DNA from: Anaerolineae bacterium
Lineage (GTDB): Bacteria; Chloroflexota; Anaerolineae; DRVO01
DNA: 6,446 nucleotides
Reading direction: 5' to 3'
Assembly: GCA_012719195.1 (NCBI GenBank)
Contig: JAAYAV010000255.1
Span: 1-6,446, forward strand
The notes below the pieces were generated by a model, which was not told the DNA's origin, ran no database searches, and worked only from the letters and a program-made list of their open reading frames with translations. Every line of letters starts with the position of its first letter. Positions within the stretch are counted from its first letter, which is position 1. Positions 1 to 6,087 of the stretch are shown one piece after another. A program made the position numbers and the translations under genes.

Positions 1-74
1 TCGCGGCTGCCCTAGACTAGAAGCTTGGCGCGGGGGGACTGCCCTGTGAATCAAGATCCGCGCGGAGGGCTTCC
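1..74 (+). other. Leader region upstream of the first gene
   Basis: This short stretch precedes the first complete gene. It contains no convincing coding region: all three forward frames reach a stop within the first 49 bases (TAG near 13-15 and 18-20, TGA at 47-49). The frame ending at 47-49 could be the last 15 codons of an upstream gene, but nothing in those residues is recognisable. A TTGGCG at 25-30 is placed like a -35 box, but no good -10 hexamer follows, so I do not call a promoter. Confidence 0.4.
64..68 (+). promoter_or_regulatory. Ribosome binding site of the homocysteine methyltransferase gene
   Basis: GGAGG lies six bases before the ATG at 75, an ideal Shine-Dalgarno arrangement. 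The same reading frame has a stop at 18-20 and no start codon between, so ATG 75 is the only reasonable start. The site partly overlaps a CCGCGCGG palindrome at 58-65, which may simply reflect the high G+C. Confidence 0.8.
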
Positions 75-980
75 ATGGCCGAGCAGAGTCGGTTAGCGCG
101 ACTGCTGTCACAACGCATACTGGTGGCCGACGGTGCCATGGGCACCATGCTGCAGGATGCCGGCCTCGAGCCCGGCACACCGCCGGAGGTTTGGAATCGG
201 GACCGGCCCGAGGCGGTTAGTGCCGTCCATGCCGCCTACCTACGTGCCGGGGCCGACTTGCTGGTTGCCAACACCTTCACCGCCACCCGCCTGCAGCTGG
301 AGCGCCACGGGCTAGCCGACAAGGTGGCGGAGCTGAACCGCCTCGGGGTGGAACTGGCGCGGATGGAGGCAGGGCCGGAGCGGCTTGTCTTTGGCGACAT
401 GACCTCCACGGGAGCGCTGCTGGAGCCCTTCGGCACCCTGTCCTTTGCCGAGGCGCGCGACGCCTACGCCGAGCAGGCGGAAGCCCTGGCCGCAGGCGGG
501 CCCGACGCCATACTCATCGAGACTATGATGGACGTGAACGAGGGCCGGGCCGCCATCCAGGGCGTCCACGACGCCACAGATCTCCCCGTGATCTGCACAT
601 TCAGCTTCCAGAAGGGTGGCCGCACCGTTATGGGGGCCGGGCCGGCTGAGGTGGCGCAGTTGTGGCAGGAGGGGCTGGCGGCAATCGGCGCCAACTGTGG
701 CCACAACCTTCAGGACACGCTTGCCGTCGTGGAGGAGCTCCGTCGTTTGCTTCCCGAGGCTACCCTCATGGCCAAACCCAACGCCGGGGTGCCGGTGCTG
801 GGTGAAGACGGCCGCACTCACTTCGACGTCGACCCGGAGCCAATGGGGGCCTTCTCAGTGCGCTTCCTGGACGCGGGCGCCCGCATCATCGGCGCTTGTT
901 GCGGCAGCACCCCGGATCACATCGCCGCCATCGCCCGGGCGGCGCGAGCCTATCCCTCTTCCGGAGGCACGAATGTCTGA
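75..980 (+). CDS. Homocysteine S-methyltransferase domain protein (MetH N-terminal / BHMT type), stand-alone
   Basis: The 301-residue protein is a complete Hcy-binding TIM barrel (S-methyl_trans family), cytosolic, expected to transfer a methyl group to the thiolate of homocysteine to give methionine. The glycine-rich start of the barrel is clear at residues 19-24 (DGAMGT), with NTF at 66-68. The three zinc-ligand cysteines are intact: Cys208 in GANCG and Cys275-Cys276 in GACCGSTP. The length fits one barrel only. There are no pterin, cobalamin or activation domains, so this is not a full MetH, and none of those domains is encoded elsewhere in the window. The methyl donor cannot be read from sequence: a corrinoid partner, S-methylmethionine, betaine or another methylated compound are all possible. 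Its last 8 bases overlap the following PIG-L-type gene, which implies translational coupling. Family assignment is firm; substrate is open. Confidence 0.92.
   Translation: MAEQSRLARLLSQRILVADGAMGTMLQDAGLEPGTPPEVWNRDRPEAVSAVHAAYLRAGADLLVANTFTATRLQLERHGLADKVAELNRLGVELARMEAGPERLVFGDMTSTGALLEPFGTLSFAEARDAYAEQAEALAAGGPDAILIETMMDVNEGRAAIQGVHDATDLPVICTFSFQKGGRTVMGAGPAEVAQLWQEGLAAIGANCGHNLQDTLAVVEELRRLLPEATLMAKPNAGVPVLGEDGRTHFDVDPEPMGAFSVRFLDAGARIIGACCGSTPDHIAAIARAARAYPSSGGTNV
963..967 (+). promoter_or_regulatory. Ribosome binding site that fixes the PIG-L gene start
   Basis: GGAGG sits five bases before the ATG at 973, inside the 3' end of the preceding gene. The reading frame stays open upstream to an ATG at 616, but that part is an out-of-frame shadow of the methyltransferase gene. 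This site, together with the onset of family-like sequence, supports 973 as the true start. Confidence 0.8.
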
Positions 981-1836
981 GATCACCGCCGGCGACTTCC
1001 GCTACTATGATCTCCGCCGCCGTACCGCCAGCGACGACATCGGTGCTCTGTTCCCCGACTGGCAGCCGGGTGATGAGCGCGTGGCCGTCTTCACACCGCA
1101 TGACGATGATGGCGCCCTCGGCGCCGGGTACTCGATGCTGGCGGCGATGGCCAACGGGGCCGAGGTCTACGTCATGGTCTTCTGCGACGGATGGGCCGGC
1201 TACAGCACCCCGGAGGAAGCTTCCGGGATCGTGGCTCTTCGCGGTGAGGAGACCCTAGAAGCTTACCGATCCATGGGCGTACCGGATGAGAACATCCTGC
1301 GCATGGGCTACGCCGACTTCAGCGTGCTGCCCTACATCGGCTGGCACCTGGACTCCGGCAAGCTGGGCACCATCGCCAACGTCGTCCCCACCCTGCGGCG
1401 GCTGCAGGTGACACGCCTGCTCATCCCCAACGGCTACCGCGAGCACGTAGATCATGAGGCGGTGCACCGAGTGGGTGCGTTCGACGGTCCCCAGGTGGGA
1501 GACGCCATTCTGGCCGAGTACGGCCGGGCCAAGCCCGTGCGCAGCTTCATGCAGTACGCCGTCTGGGCCGACCTCTCCCCCGAGGACGCGCTGGTGAGCG
1601 GCGAAGACACCCGCGTGCGGGCCAACCGCGCTATAGTAGCCACACCGAAGGTCGAGGATGCGGTCATGGAAGCAGTGCTGGCTTGGAAGAGCCAGGGCCA
1701 GGTCATCGAGGGGTTAGTGGATCAGCGGGCCGGCCGGCGCCATGGCGACAAGTGGCTCGAGGTCTACTACTCCTTCGACCCGCGGCCGCTCCTGGACTAC
1801 GGTCCCTACCACAAGCTGATCGAGACCATAGCTTAG
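973..1836 (+). CDS. PIG-L / LmbE-type zinc-dependent deacetylase
   Basis: A 287-residue protein of the PIG-L (GlcNAc-PI de-N-acetylase) family, whose members remove acetyl groups from N-acetylated sugars or sugar conjugates using one zinc ion. The signature is PHDDDGALG at residues 42-50. By alignment with the usual PHPDDE, His43 and Asp46 are zinc ligands and Asp45 the catalytic base. The second signature, HVDH at 158-161, supplies the third ligand, His161. The Pro of the signature is replaced by Asp44 and its final Glu by Gly47, so this is a divergent subfamily, but every metal ligand is kept. There is no signal peptide or membrane segment, so the protein is probably cytosolic. About 35 residues precede the core, more than in minimal family members. 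The gene overlaps the homocysteine methyltransferase gene by 8 bases. The substrate is unknown, and no glycosyltransferase or thiol-cofactor gene lies nearby to suggest one. Confidence 0.88.
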   Translation: MSEITAGDFRYYDLRRRTASDDIGALFPDWQPGDERVAVFTPHDDDGALGAGYSMLAAMANGAEVYVMVFCDGWAGYSTPEEASGIVALRGEETLEAYRSMGVPDENILRMGYADFSVLPYIGWHLDSGKLGTIANVVPTLRRLQVTRLLIPNGYREHVDHEAVHRVGAFDGPQVGDAILAEYGRAKPVRSFMQYAVWADLSPEDALVSGEDTRVRANRAIVATPKVEDAVMEAVLAWKSQGQVIEGLVDQRAGRRHGDKWLEVYYSFDPRPLLDYGPYHKLIETIA

Positions 1837-1853
1837 GCTCCGACCGCGGAGCC
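1836..1853 (+). repeat. Small GC-rich hairpin after the PIG-L gene
   Basis: GGCTCCG (1836-1842) and CGGAGCC (1847-1853) form a perfect 7-base-pair stem with a four-base ACCG loop. The first base is the last base of the PIG-L stop codon. No T-run follows, so it is not a classical intrinsic terminator. It could act as an mRNA-stabilising element or weak attenuator in the 40-base gap, the longest in the cluster. Confidence 0.5.
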
Positions 1854-1876
1854 GGTCCCGCGCTGGGGGTGCTGGA

Positions 1877-2695
1877 ATGGCAGAACTGCCCGAGCTGTTG
1901 GTGCTGGCCGAGCAGATGGGTACCGAACTGGCCGGCAAGACCCTGGCGGACGTCGAGGTGGTGCAGGAGAAGTGCCTGAACCTGCCGCCGGCGGCGTTCC
2001 GCCAGAACCTCGTCGGGTGCCGGATCGATCGGGTCTACAACCGGGGCAAGTGGATCTTCCTCGATCTCAGCCAGGAAGGTCACCTGCTGCTCAACCTCGG
2101 CATGGGGGCGGATCTGCTGTACTACGGGCCCGGGCAGGCCTGGGACGACGGACACCGGGTGCGCTTCCACTTCGATGACGGATCGGGCTTCACCTGTCGC
2201 TTCTGGTGGTTCGGGCACGCTCACTACTGCTCCACCCCTGAACTTGCGGGGCACGAGCCGACGGCCTCACTGGGCCCGTTGGCCCTGTCGGACGAGATGA
2301 CGCTCGAGTGGTTCTCGTCTCTGTTCGGAAAGGGCCGGCGGCGGGTCAAGGCGATGCTCACCGACCAGAAGCGCATCTCCGGCATCGGGAACGTCTACAT
2401 CCAGGACATCCTCTTTCGCGCCCGGCTGCACCCCACGCGCCCGGTCAGCGGCCTCAGCGAGGCTGATGTGGCGCGCCTGTACCATGCGACCACCGGCACC
2501 TTACGCGAAGCCTATGAGAAGCGGGGCCTGGCCTACGAGAAGGACTTCTACGGAGTGCCGGGGGGCGTCACCATGGACGACTTCCTGGTGGGCTACCGGG
2601 AAGGGAAGCCGTGCCCGGAGTGCGGTGCTACAGTGGCCAAGATCAGGACTGGCAGCACCGCTTCCTTCATCTGCCCTGTCTGCCAGCCCGAATAG
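1877..2695 (+). CDS. Fpg/Nei-family DNA glycosylase-like protein with Ala in place of the catalytic N-terminal Pro
   Basis: A 272-residue protein with full Fpg/Nei (MutM/endonuclease VIII) architecture. Residues 1-8 read MAELPELL where canonical enzymes start MPELPE: Glu3 is kept but the Schiff-base-forming proline is Ala2. A Lys equivalent to E. coli Fpg Lys57 is present in NRGK (55-58), and LGM (74-76) carries the usual Met. The helix-two-turn-helix region is strong, with GIGN at 169-172 continuing to His185-Pro186. A C-terminal zinc finger uses Cys246, Cys249, Cys266 and Cys269, but the DNA-contacting Arg of the finger is Thr261. I recall a Firmicutes/Bacteroidetes subgroup beginning MIELPEA with the same N-terminal change, so this is probably a real subfamily and not a broken gene. 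A DNA-binding or altered base-excision role is likely; true glycosylase/lyase activity is uncertain. The start is supported by an imperfect Shine-Dalgarno GGGGGT at 1865-1870. Confidence 0.87.
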   Translation: MAELPELLVLAEQMGTELAGKTLADVEVVQEKCLNLPPAAFRQNLVGCRIDRVYNRGKWIFLDLSQEGHLLLNLGMGADLLYYGPGQAWDDGHRVRFHFDDGSGFTCRFWWFGHAHYCSTPELAGHEPTASLGPLALSDEMTLEWFSSLFGKGRRRVKAMLTDQKRISGIGNVYIQDILFRARLHPTRPVSGLSEADVARLYHATTGTLREAYEKRGLAYEKDFYGVPGGVTMDDFLVGYREGKPCPECGATVAKIRTGSTASFICPVCQPE

Positions 2696-2703
2696 CGATC
2701 GCC

Positions 2704-3732
2704 GTGCCTACCGTCGCCACGGGCCGCCTCAACCTGGTCTCGCTCAGCCCTGCCTCGCGGGAGGCTCTCTTGGCGGGAGCAGATCGTTTGCCCGGCATAG
2801 CGGCGCTACGAGCGCCCGATTCGCCTTCGACGGACCTGCTGGAGATGCTCGCCTCGCCGGATGCCACCATCGGAGAGTGGGGCTCGCGGGTCATGGTGCT
2901 TCGAGCGGAGGGCCTGATTGTGGGCGATGTCGGCTTCCATTCCCCTCCCAACGCGGCGGGCGAGGTGGAGATCGGGTACTCGGTTGCACCGGGGTTCCGC
3001 GGGCGTGGGCTGGCTGCCGAGGCGGTCCGGGCGCTGACGGCCTGGGCCTTCTCTAGCGGAGCGCAAGCGGTCATCGCTCACTGCGACCGGACCAACCTAG
3101 CATCGGATCGGGTACTGGCCCGCTGCGGCTTTATGCGCGAGGGCGAGAGCGACTCGGAGATGGCTTGGAGGCTACGGCCTCCGGTTGGCGGGACGAGCAG
3201 CTACGACTACCCCCGGCGCCGGGGCGAATTGCCCATCTCGTGGGGTGAATTCGCGACGCTGTACTGCCAACTTGCCGATGAGGTGGCGGCGCTGGGCGTC
3301 GATGCCGTGGTGGGAATCGCCCGGGCCGGGCTCATTCCGGCCACGGCGGTGGCTTGCGCCTTGAGGCTGGACCTCTTTCCGGTGCGGGTGACGCGCCGGG
3401 AGGGCGATGTGGTGACGCGTCAGCATCCCGTCTGGAAGGTACCGCTCTCGCCCGATGTGGCGGGGCGGCGGGTGGCGGTGGTCGATGAGATCGCCGATAC
3501 CGGTGAGACCCTGGCACTAGTGGCCGACGAAGCGCGACGACTTGGTGCCGAGGCGGTGTACACAGCCTGCCTGGTTCAGCACACCTGGGCGCATCCCCGC
3601 CCGGACCTCTGCGCGCTGGTGTCCGATGCTCTGGTCGTCTTCCCCTGGGATGCTCAGGTACGGGTGGACGGTGTCTGGCGACCACATCCGGAGATCGAGG
3701 CGGCGCGCCGCGCCCAGACCGACGATACCTGA
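2704..3732 (+). CDS. GNAT N-acetyltransferase fused to a phosphoribosyltransferase domain
   Basis: One uninterrupted 342-codon reading frame carries two unrelated domains. Residues 1-158 are a GNAT acetyltransferase of the RimJ/RimL-like type: a PTVATGRLNL start, EIGYSVAP at 89-96, the acetyl-CoA loop RGRGLA at 99-104, and a GF(M)REG end at 142-147. Residues about 175-330 are a type I phosphoribosyltransferase: GIARAGLIPA at 204-213, the PRPP-binding loop VVDEIADTGETL at 259-270, and a VFPWD end (312-316) typical of small XGPRT/HGPRT-like bacterial proteins. The acceptor base or substrate is unknown. GTG 2704 is chosen because GNAT homology begins exactly there; the frame is open upstream to 2611, but that part is a shadow of the glycosylase gene. 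No Shine-Dalgarno is visible and the previous stop is 8 bases away, so translation is probably coupled. Met144 and Met153 could in principle start a separate PRTase, but no stop separates the domains. Confidence 0.88.
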   Translation: MPTVATGRLNLVSLSPASREALLAGADRLPGIAALRAPDSPSTDLLEMLASPDATIGEWGSRVMVLRAEGLIVGDVGFHSPPNAAGEVEIGYSVAPGFRGRGLAAEAVRALTAWAFSSGAQAVIAHCDRTNLASDRVLARCGFMREGESDSEMAWRLRPPVGGTSSYDYPRRRGELPISWGEFATLYCQLADEVAALGVDAVVGIARAGLIPATAVACALRLDLFPVRVTRREGDVVTRQHPVWKVPLSPDVAGRRVAVVDEIADTGETLALVADEARRLGAEAVYTACLVQHTWAHPRPDLCALVSDALVVFPWDAQVRVDGVWRPHPEIEAARRAQTDDT

Positions 3733-3736
3733 TCCC

Positions 3737-4462
3737 ATGGACTATGCTCCCCTGGCCGGCGGCTACGCGCGGCACCGGCGCCCCCATCCCGAGGTGCTCC
3801 GCGCCCTTGAGCAGCGCGTCAAGGACTCAGGTGCCGTCCGCGTCCTCGAGGTCGGATGCGGGGCCGGCGCCTATGTCGAGGCGCTGGCTCTCTCTACGCG
3901 CGCCCGCCCCATGGGGCTGGACCCCTCCCGGCAGATGCTCTCGCAATGGAGTGAGTGCCCTCGCTCCGAGCGAGTTCAGGCTCGCGCTGAGGCAATCCCA
4001 CTGTCGGCGGCGTCGGTGGACCTCGTCTTCACGGTGGATGTGATCCACCATCTCTCCGATCCTGACGCCTACTTCCGCGACGCGCACCGGGTGCTCAGAA
4101 GCGGCGGCTGGGTGTGCACCGTGACTGACTCCGAGGACATTATCCGCTCGCGCCGGCCGCTTTCGGCCTACTTCCCGGAGACGATTGCCATCGAGTTGGC
4201 GCGCTACCCGGCGCTGTCCCGTCTGCGCGCCCTGATGCGAGCCGCCGGCTTTCGGGACCTGCAGGAGGGGGAGGTGGGAGTCTCCTATCCTATGACCGAC
4301 ATCGGTCCCTATCGAGACCGAGCCTACTCTGCCCTCCACCTCATCGGCGACGAGGCCTTCGGTCGCGGCCTCGTTCGGCTGGCTGCCGACCTGGGGCGCG
4401 GGCCCGTGCAGGCCACTTCTCGGTACGCTATGCTCTGGGGGCGCAGCAGATGCTGGGAGTGA
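3737..4462 (+). CDS. Class I SAM-dependent methyltransferase (Methyltransf_11 type)
   Basis: A 241-residue cytosolic methyltransferase with a Rossmann-like fold. Motif I is VLEVGCGAG at residues 36-44, the acidic residue after strand 2 is Asp62 in GLDPS, and the motif around the third and fourth strands runs AEAIPLSAASVDLVF (84-98) to VDVIHHLSDP (100-109), followed by HRVLRSGG (117-124). These place it among the small-molecule-type methyltransferases related to UbiE/BioC; the acceptor cannot be deduced. The C-terminal 110 residues, with several Arg/Tyr-rich helices, probably shape the substrate pocket. ATG 3737 is four bases after the preceding stop and has no Shine-Dalgarno; the open frame upstream to 3542 is a shadow of the PRTase coding sequence. 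The RPHP at 15-18, close to the N-terminus, matches the usual beginning of this family and supports the start. Confidence 0.88.
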   Translation: MDYAPLAGGYARHRRPHPEVLRALEQRVKDSGAVRVLEVGCGAGAYVEALALSTRARPMGLDPSRQMLSQWSECPRSERVQARAEAIPLSAASVDLVFTVDVIHHLSDPDAYFRDAHRVLRSGGWVCTVTDSEDIIRSRRPLSAYFPETIAIELARYPALSRLRALMRAAGFRDLQEGEVGVSYPMTDIGPYRDRAYSALHLIGDEAFGRGLVRLAADLGRGPVQATSRYAMLWGRSRCWE

Positions 4463-4466
4463 GGAG
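4461..4466 (+). promoter_or_regulatory. Ribosome binding site that decides the amidohydrolase start
   Basis: GAGGAG lies four bases before ATG 4471 and overlaps the stop codon of the methyltransferase gene. The alternative in-frame ATG at 4450 lies inside the methyltransferase gene and lacks a site of this quality, so 4471 is preferred. The arrangement suits reinitiation by ribosomes ending the upstream gene. Confidence 0.65.
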
Positions 4467-4470
4467 CCAG

Positions 4471-6066
4471 ATGAACGAGCCGTGGGCGGCGGGCGATCGC
4501 GCCGTGGTCTATCACAACTGCCGAGTTCGTGCTCTGTGCGACCAAGACCAGCCCGCCAATGCTCTGGCGGTGCAGGCAGGGCGGGTCCAGTGGGTGGGGT
4601 GCGAGGATGATCTCGGCGCCGGCAACTGGAGGCGGGTAGATTTGGGTGGCGCTGTTGTCATCCCGGCGCTCGGAGACGCCCACACTCACCTGCTCTGGTA
4701 CGCCCTACTGCGCCGGCGCGTGGATTTGCGCGGTGCTACCAGCGAACCCGATGCGGCGTCGCGGGTGGCCTCCTATGCGGCCGATCATCCCGGTTCGGGC
4801 TGGATTCAGGGCAGCGGCTGGAACGAGAACACCTGGGACGTGACCAGATTGCCCTCGAGGTTGTCCTTGGATACCGTCTGCCCTGGCCGACCGGTGGTAC
4901 TGTCGCGGGCCGATGGGCACATGGTCTGGACCAACAGCGTCGCTCTCCAGGCCGCCGGCATCACTTCCACTACGCCGGATCCGGCGGGCGGTCAGGTGGA
5001 CCGCGACCAGGGCGGTGAGCCCACCGGCATACTGCGCGATCGCGCCGCCGACCCGGTACGGGATCGCGTGCCGCCGCCGACTCTGGCCGAGCGAGTAGCC
5101 GCGCTACGGGAGGTGCAGCCGGAACTGCTCTCCTACGGCTTGGTGAGCCTGCACACCATGGAAGGAAGGGACACCCTCGAGGCCCTGCAGGAGTTGCGTC
5201 AGGGAGGCGACCTGCGGCCGCGGGTCCTGGTGCTGCCGCCCATAGCGCTCCGCCCGGAACTAGAGGCCATCGGGCTGCGGCCGGGCTTCGGCGATGATCA
5301 TCTGCGCCTGGGCCAGCTCAAGCTCTTCGTGGACGGCAGCCTGGGTTCGCGTACCGCCTGGATGCTGGAGGACTTCTGCGGGGAGGCGGGCAGTCGCGGT
5401 CTGGCGATGCTGGAGCAGGCGGAGCTCGTGGGGCTGCTGGACGAGGCGCACCTGGCCGGGTGGCCCTGCGCCATACACGCCATCGGCGACGCCGCCAACC
5501 GGCACGTGCTCGAGGCGCTGGCGGACGTTCCGCGGGCACCCGGTCCGCTGCCGGACCGCATCGAGCATGTGCAGTGCATCCGTCCCGAGGACGCCATGCG
5601 GCTCTCGGCCCAGGGAGTGGTGGCGTCGATGCAGCCCGTGCACGTTGCCTCGGACTGGCGGGTGTCCGACCGCCTGTGGGGTGAGCGATCGCGGCAAAGT
5701 TACGCTTGGCAGATGCTGGCCCGGGCAGGAGCGGTGCTCGCCTTCGGCTCCGACGCGCCTGTCGAGTCCATCAACCCTTGGCTCGGCCTGCAGGTGGCCG
5801 TCACGCGACAGGACCTCGAGGGTCAGCCGGCCCGAGGCTGGTACCCGGAGCAGCGCCTCTCGCCCCGAGAGGCGTTGAGCGGTTTCACCAGCGGAGTGGC
5901 AGCAGCGGCGGGCGAGGCCGGGCAGGGGCGGCTGGTAGCCGGGGCGCGGGCGGACTTCCTGGTGCTTGAGGACGACCCGCTCACGATGGATCCGAGGGCT
6001 TTGGCGACCATCTCGCCGTTAGCGACCTACGTCGACGGTGTGAAGGTTTGGACGCGGACCGACTGA
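4471..6066 (+). CDS. Amidohydrolase family 3 metal-dependent hydrolase (YtcJ-like)
   Basis: A 531-residue protein of the Amidohydrolase_3 family, normal in length (usually about 530-560). It has the small N-terminal beta-sandwich (residues about 10-65), then the TIM barrel. Metal and catalytic residues are all present: HTH at 71-73 in GDAHTH, the carbamylation-type lysine Lys284 in KLFVDGSLGSRTA, His336 in HAIGDA, His366 in RIEHVQ, His391 at the end of QPVH, and Asp428 in FGSDAPVE. The C-terminus closes the sandwich with GRLVAGARADFLVL. Such enzymes hydrolyse amide or related C-N bonds in small molecules; described relatives include N-substituted formamide deformylase, but the substrate of most members is unknown. 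There is no signal peptide, so it is presumably cytosolic. It lies 8 bases after the methyltransferase gene and 21 before a membrane-protein gene, suggesting co-expression. If ATG 4450 were used, the protein would gain seven residues (MLGVRSQ) with no family similarity. Confidence 0.92.
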   Translation: MNEPWAAGDRAVVYHNCRVRALCDQDQPANALAVQAGRVQWVGCEDDLGAGNWRRVDLGGAVVIPALGDAHTHLLWYALLRRRVDLRGATSEPDAASRVASYAADHPGSGWIQGSGWNENTWDVTRLPSRLSLDTVCPGRPVVLSRADGHMVWTNSVALQAAGITSTTPDPAGGQVDRDQGGEPTGILRDRAADPVRDRVPPPTLAERVAALREVQPELLSYGLVSLHTMEGRDTLEALQELRQGGDLRPRVLVLPPIALRPELEAIGLRPGFGDDHLRLGQLKLFVDGSLGSRTAWMLEDFCGEAGSRGLAMLEQAELVGLLDEAHLAGWPCAIHAIGDAANRHVLEALADVPRAPGPLPDRIEHVQCIRPEDAMRLSAQGVVASMQPVHVASDWRVSDRLWGERSRQSYAWQMLARAGAVLAFGSDAPVESINPWLGLQVAVTRQDLEGQPARGWYPEQRLSPREALSGFTSGVAAAAGEAGQGRLVAGARADFLVLEDDPLTMDPRALATISPLATYVDGVKVWTRTD

Positions 6067-6067
6067 C

Positions 6068-6085
6068 TTGACCTGGTGGAGGTCA
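6068..6085 (+). promoter_or_regulatory. Hairpin overlapping the ribosome binding site of the last gene
   Basis: TGACCT (6069-6074) and AGGTCA (6080-6085) form a perfect 6-base-pair stem around a five-base GGTGG loop. The Shine-Dalgarno GGAGGT (6078-6083), four bases before ATG 6088, lies mostly in the 3' arm. The amidohydrolase stop codon ends at 6066, so a ribosome finishing that gene would cover and open the hairpin. This suggests translational coupling of the membrane protein to the amidohydrolase. The dyad is directly visible; the regulatory role is inferred. Confidence 0.5.
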
Positions 6086-6087
6086 CT

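Noticed and set aside
12..26. CTAGACTAG near-palindrome and CTAGAAGCTT, the latter repeated at 1255-1264
   Set aside because: A single shared 10-base word, with the second copy inside coding sequence, is most likely coincidence.
25..53. Possible promoter with TTGGCG followed 17 bases later by GAATCA
   Set aside because: The second hexamer matches the -10 consensus poorly, and one weak match in 74 bases is not persuasive.
312..821. 169-codon open frame on the minus strand
   Set aside because: It is antisense to the well-supported homocysteine methyltransferase gene. Such frames are expected in high-GC coding DNA and no motif is visible.
616..972. N-terminal extension of the PIG-L frame back to an ATG at 616
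   Set aside because: It lies within the homocysteine methyltransferase gene in another frame, its residues are compositionally odd (Arg/Ser/Pro/Trp-rich), and a good ribosome binding site precedes ATG 973.
1216..1225. GGAAGCTTCC palindrome
   Set aside because: It lies inside the PIG-L coding sequence, is not repeated and explains nothing further.
1703..2254. 183-codon open frame on the minus strand
   Set aside because: It spans the PIG-L end and the glycosylase-like gene start in antisense, with no recognisable domain.
2611..2703. Extension of the GNAT-PRTase frame back to ATG 2611
   Set aside because: This part overlaps the zinc-finger coding end of the glycosylase-like gene, and GNAT homology starts exactly at GTG 2704.
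3542..3736. Extension of the methyltransferase frame back to ATG 3542
   Set aside because: It is a shadow of the PRTase coding sequence; family-like sequence begins at ATG 3737.
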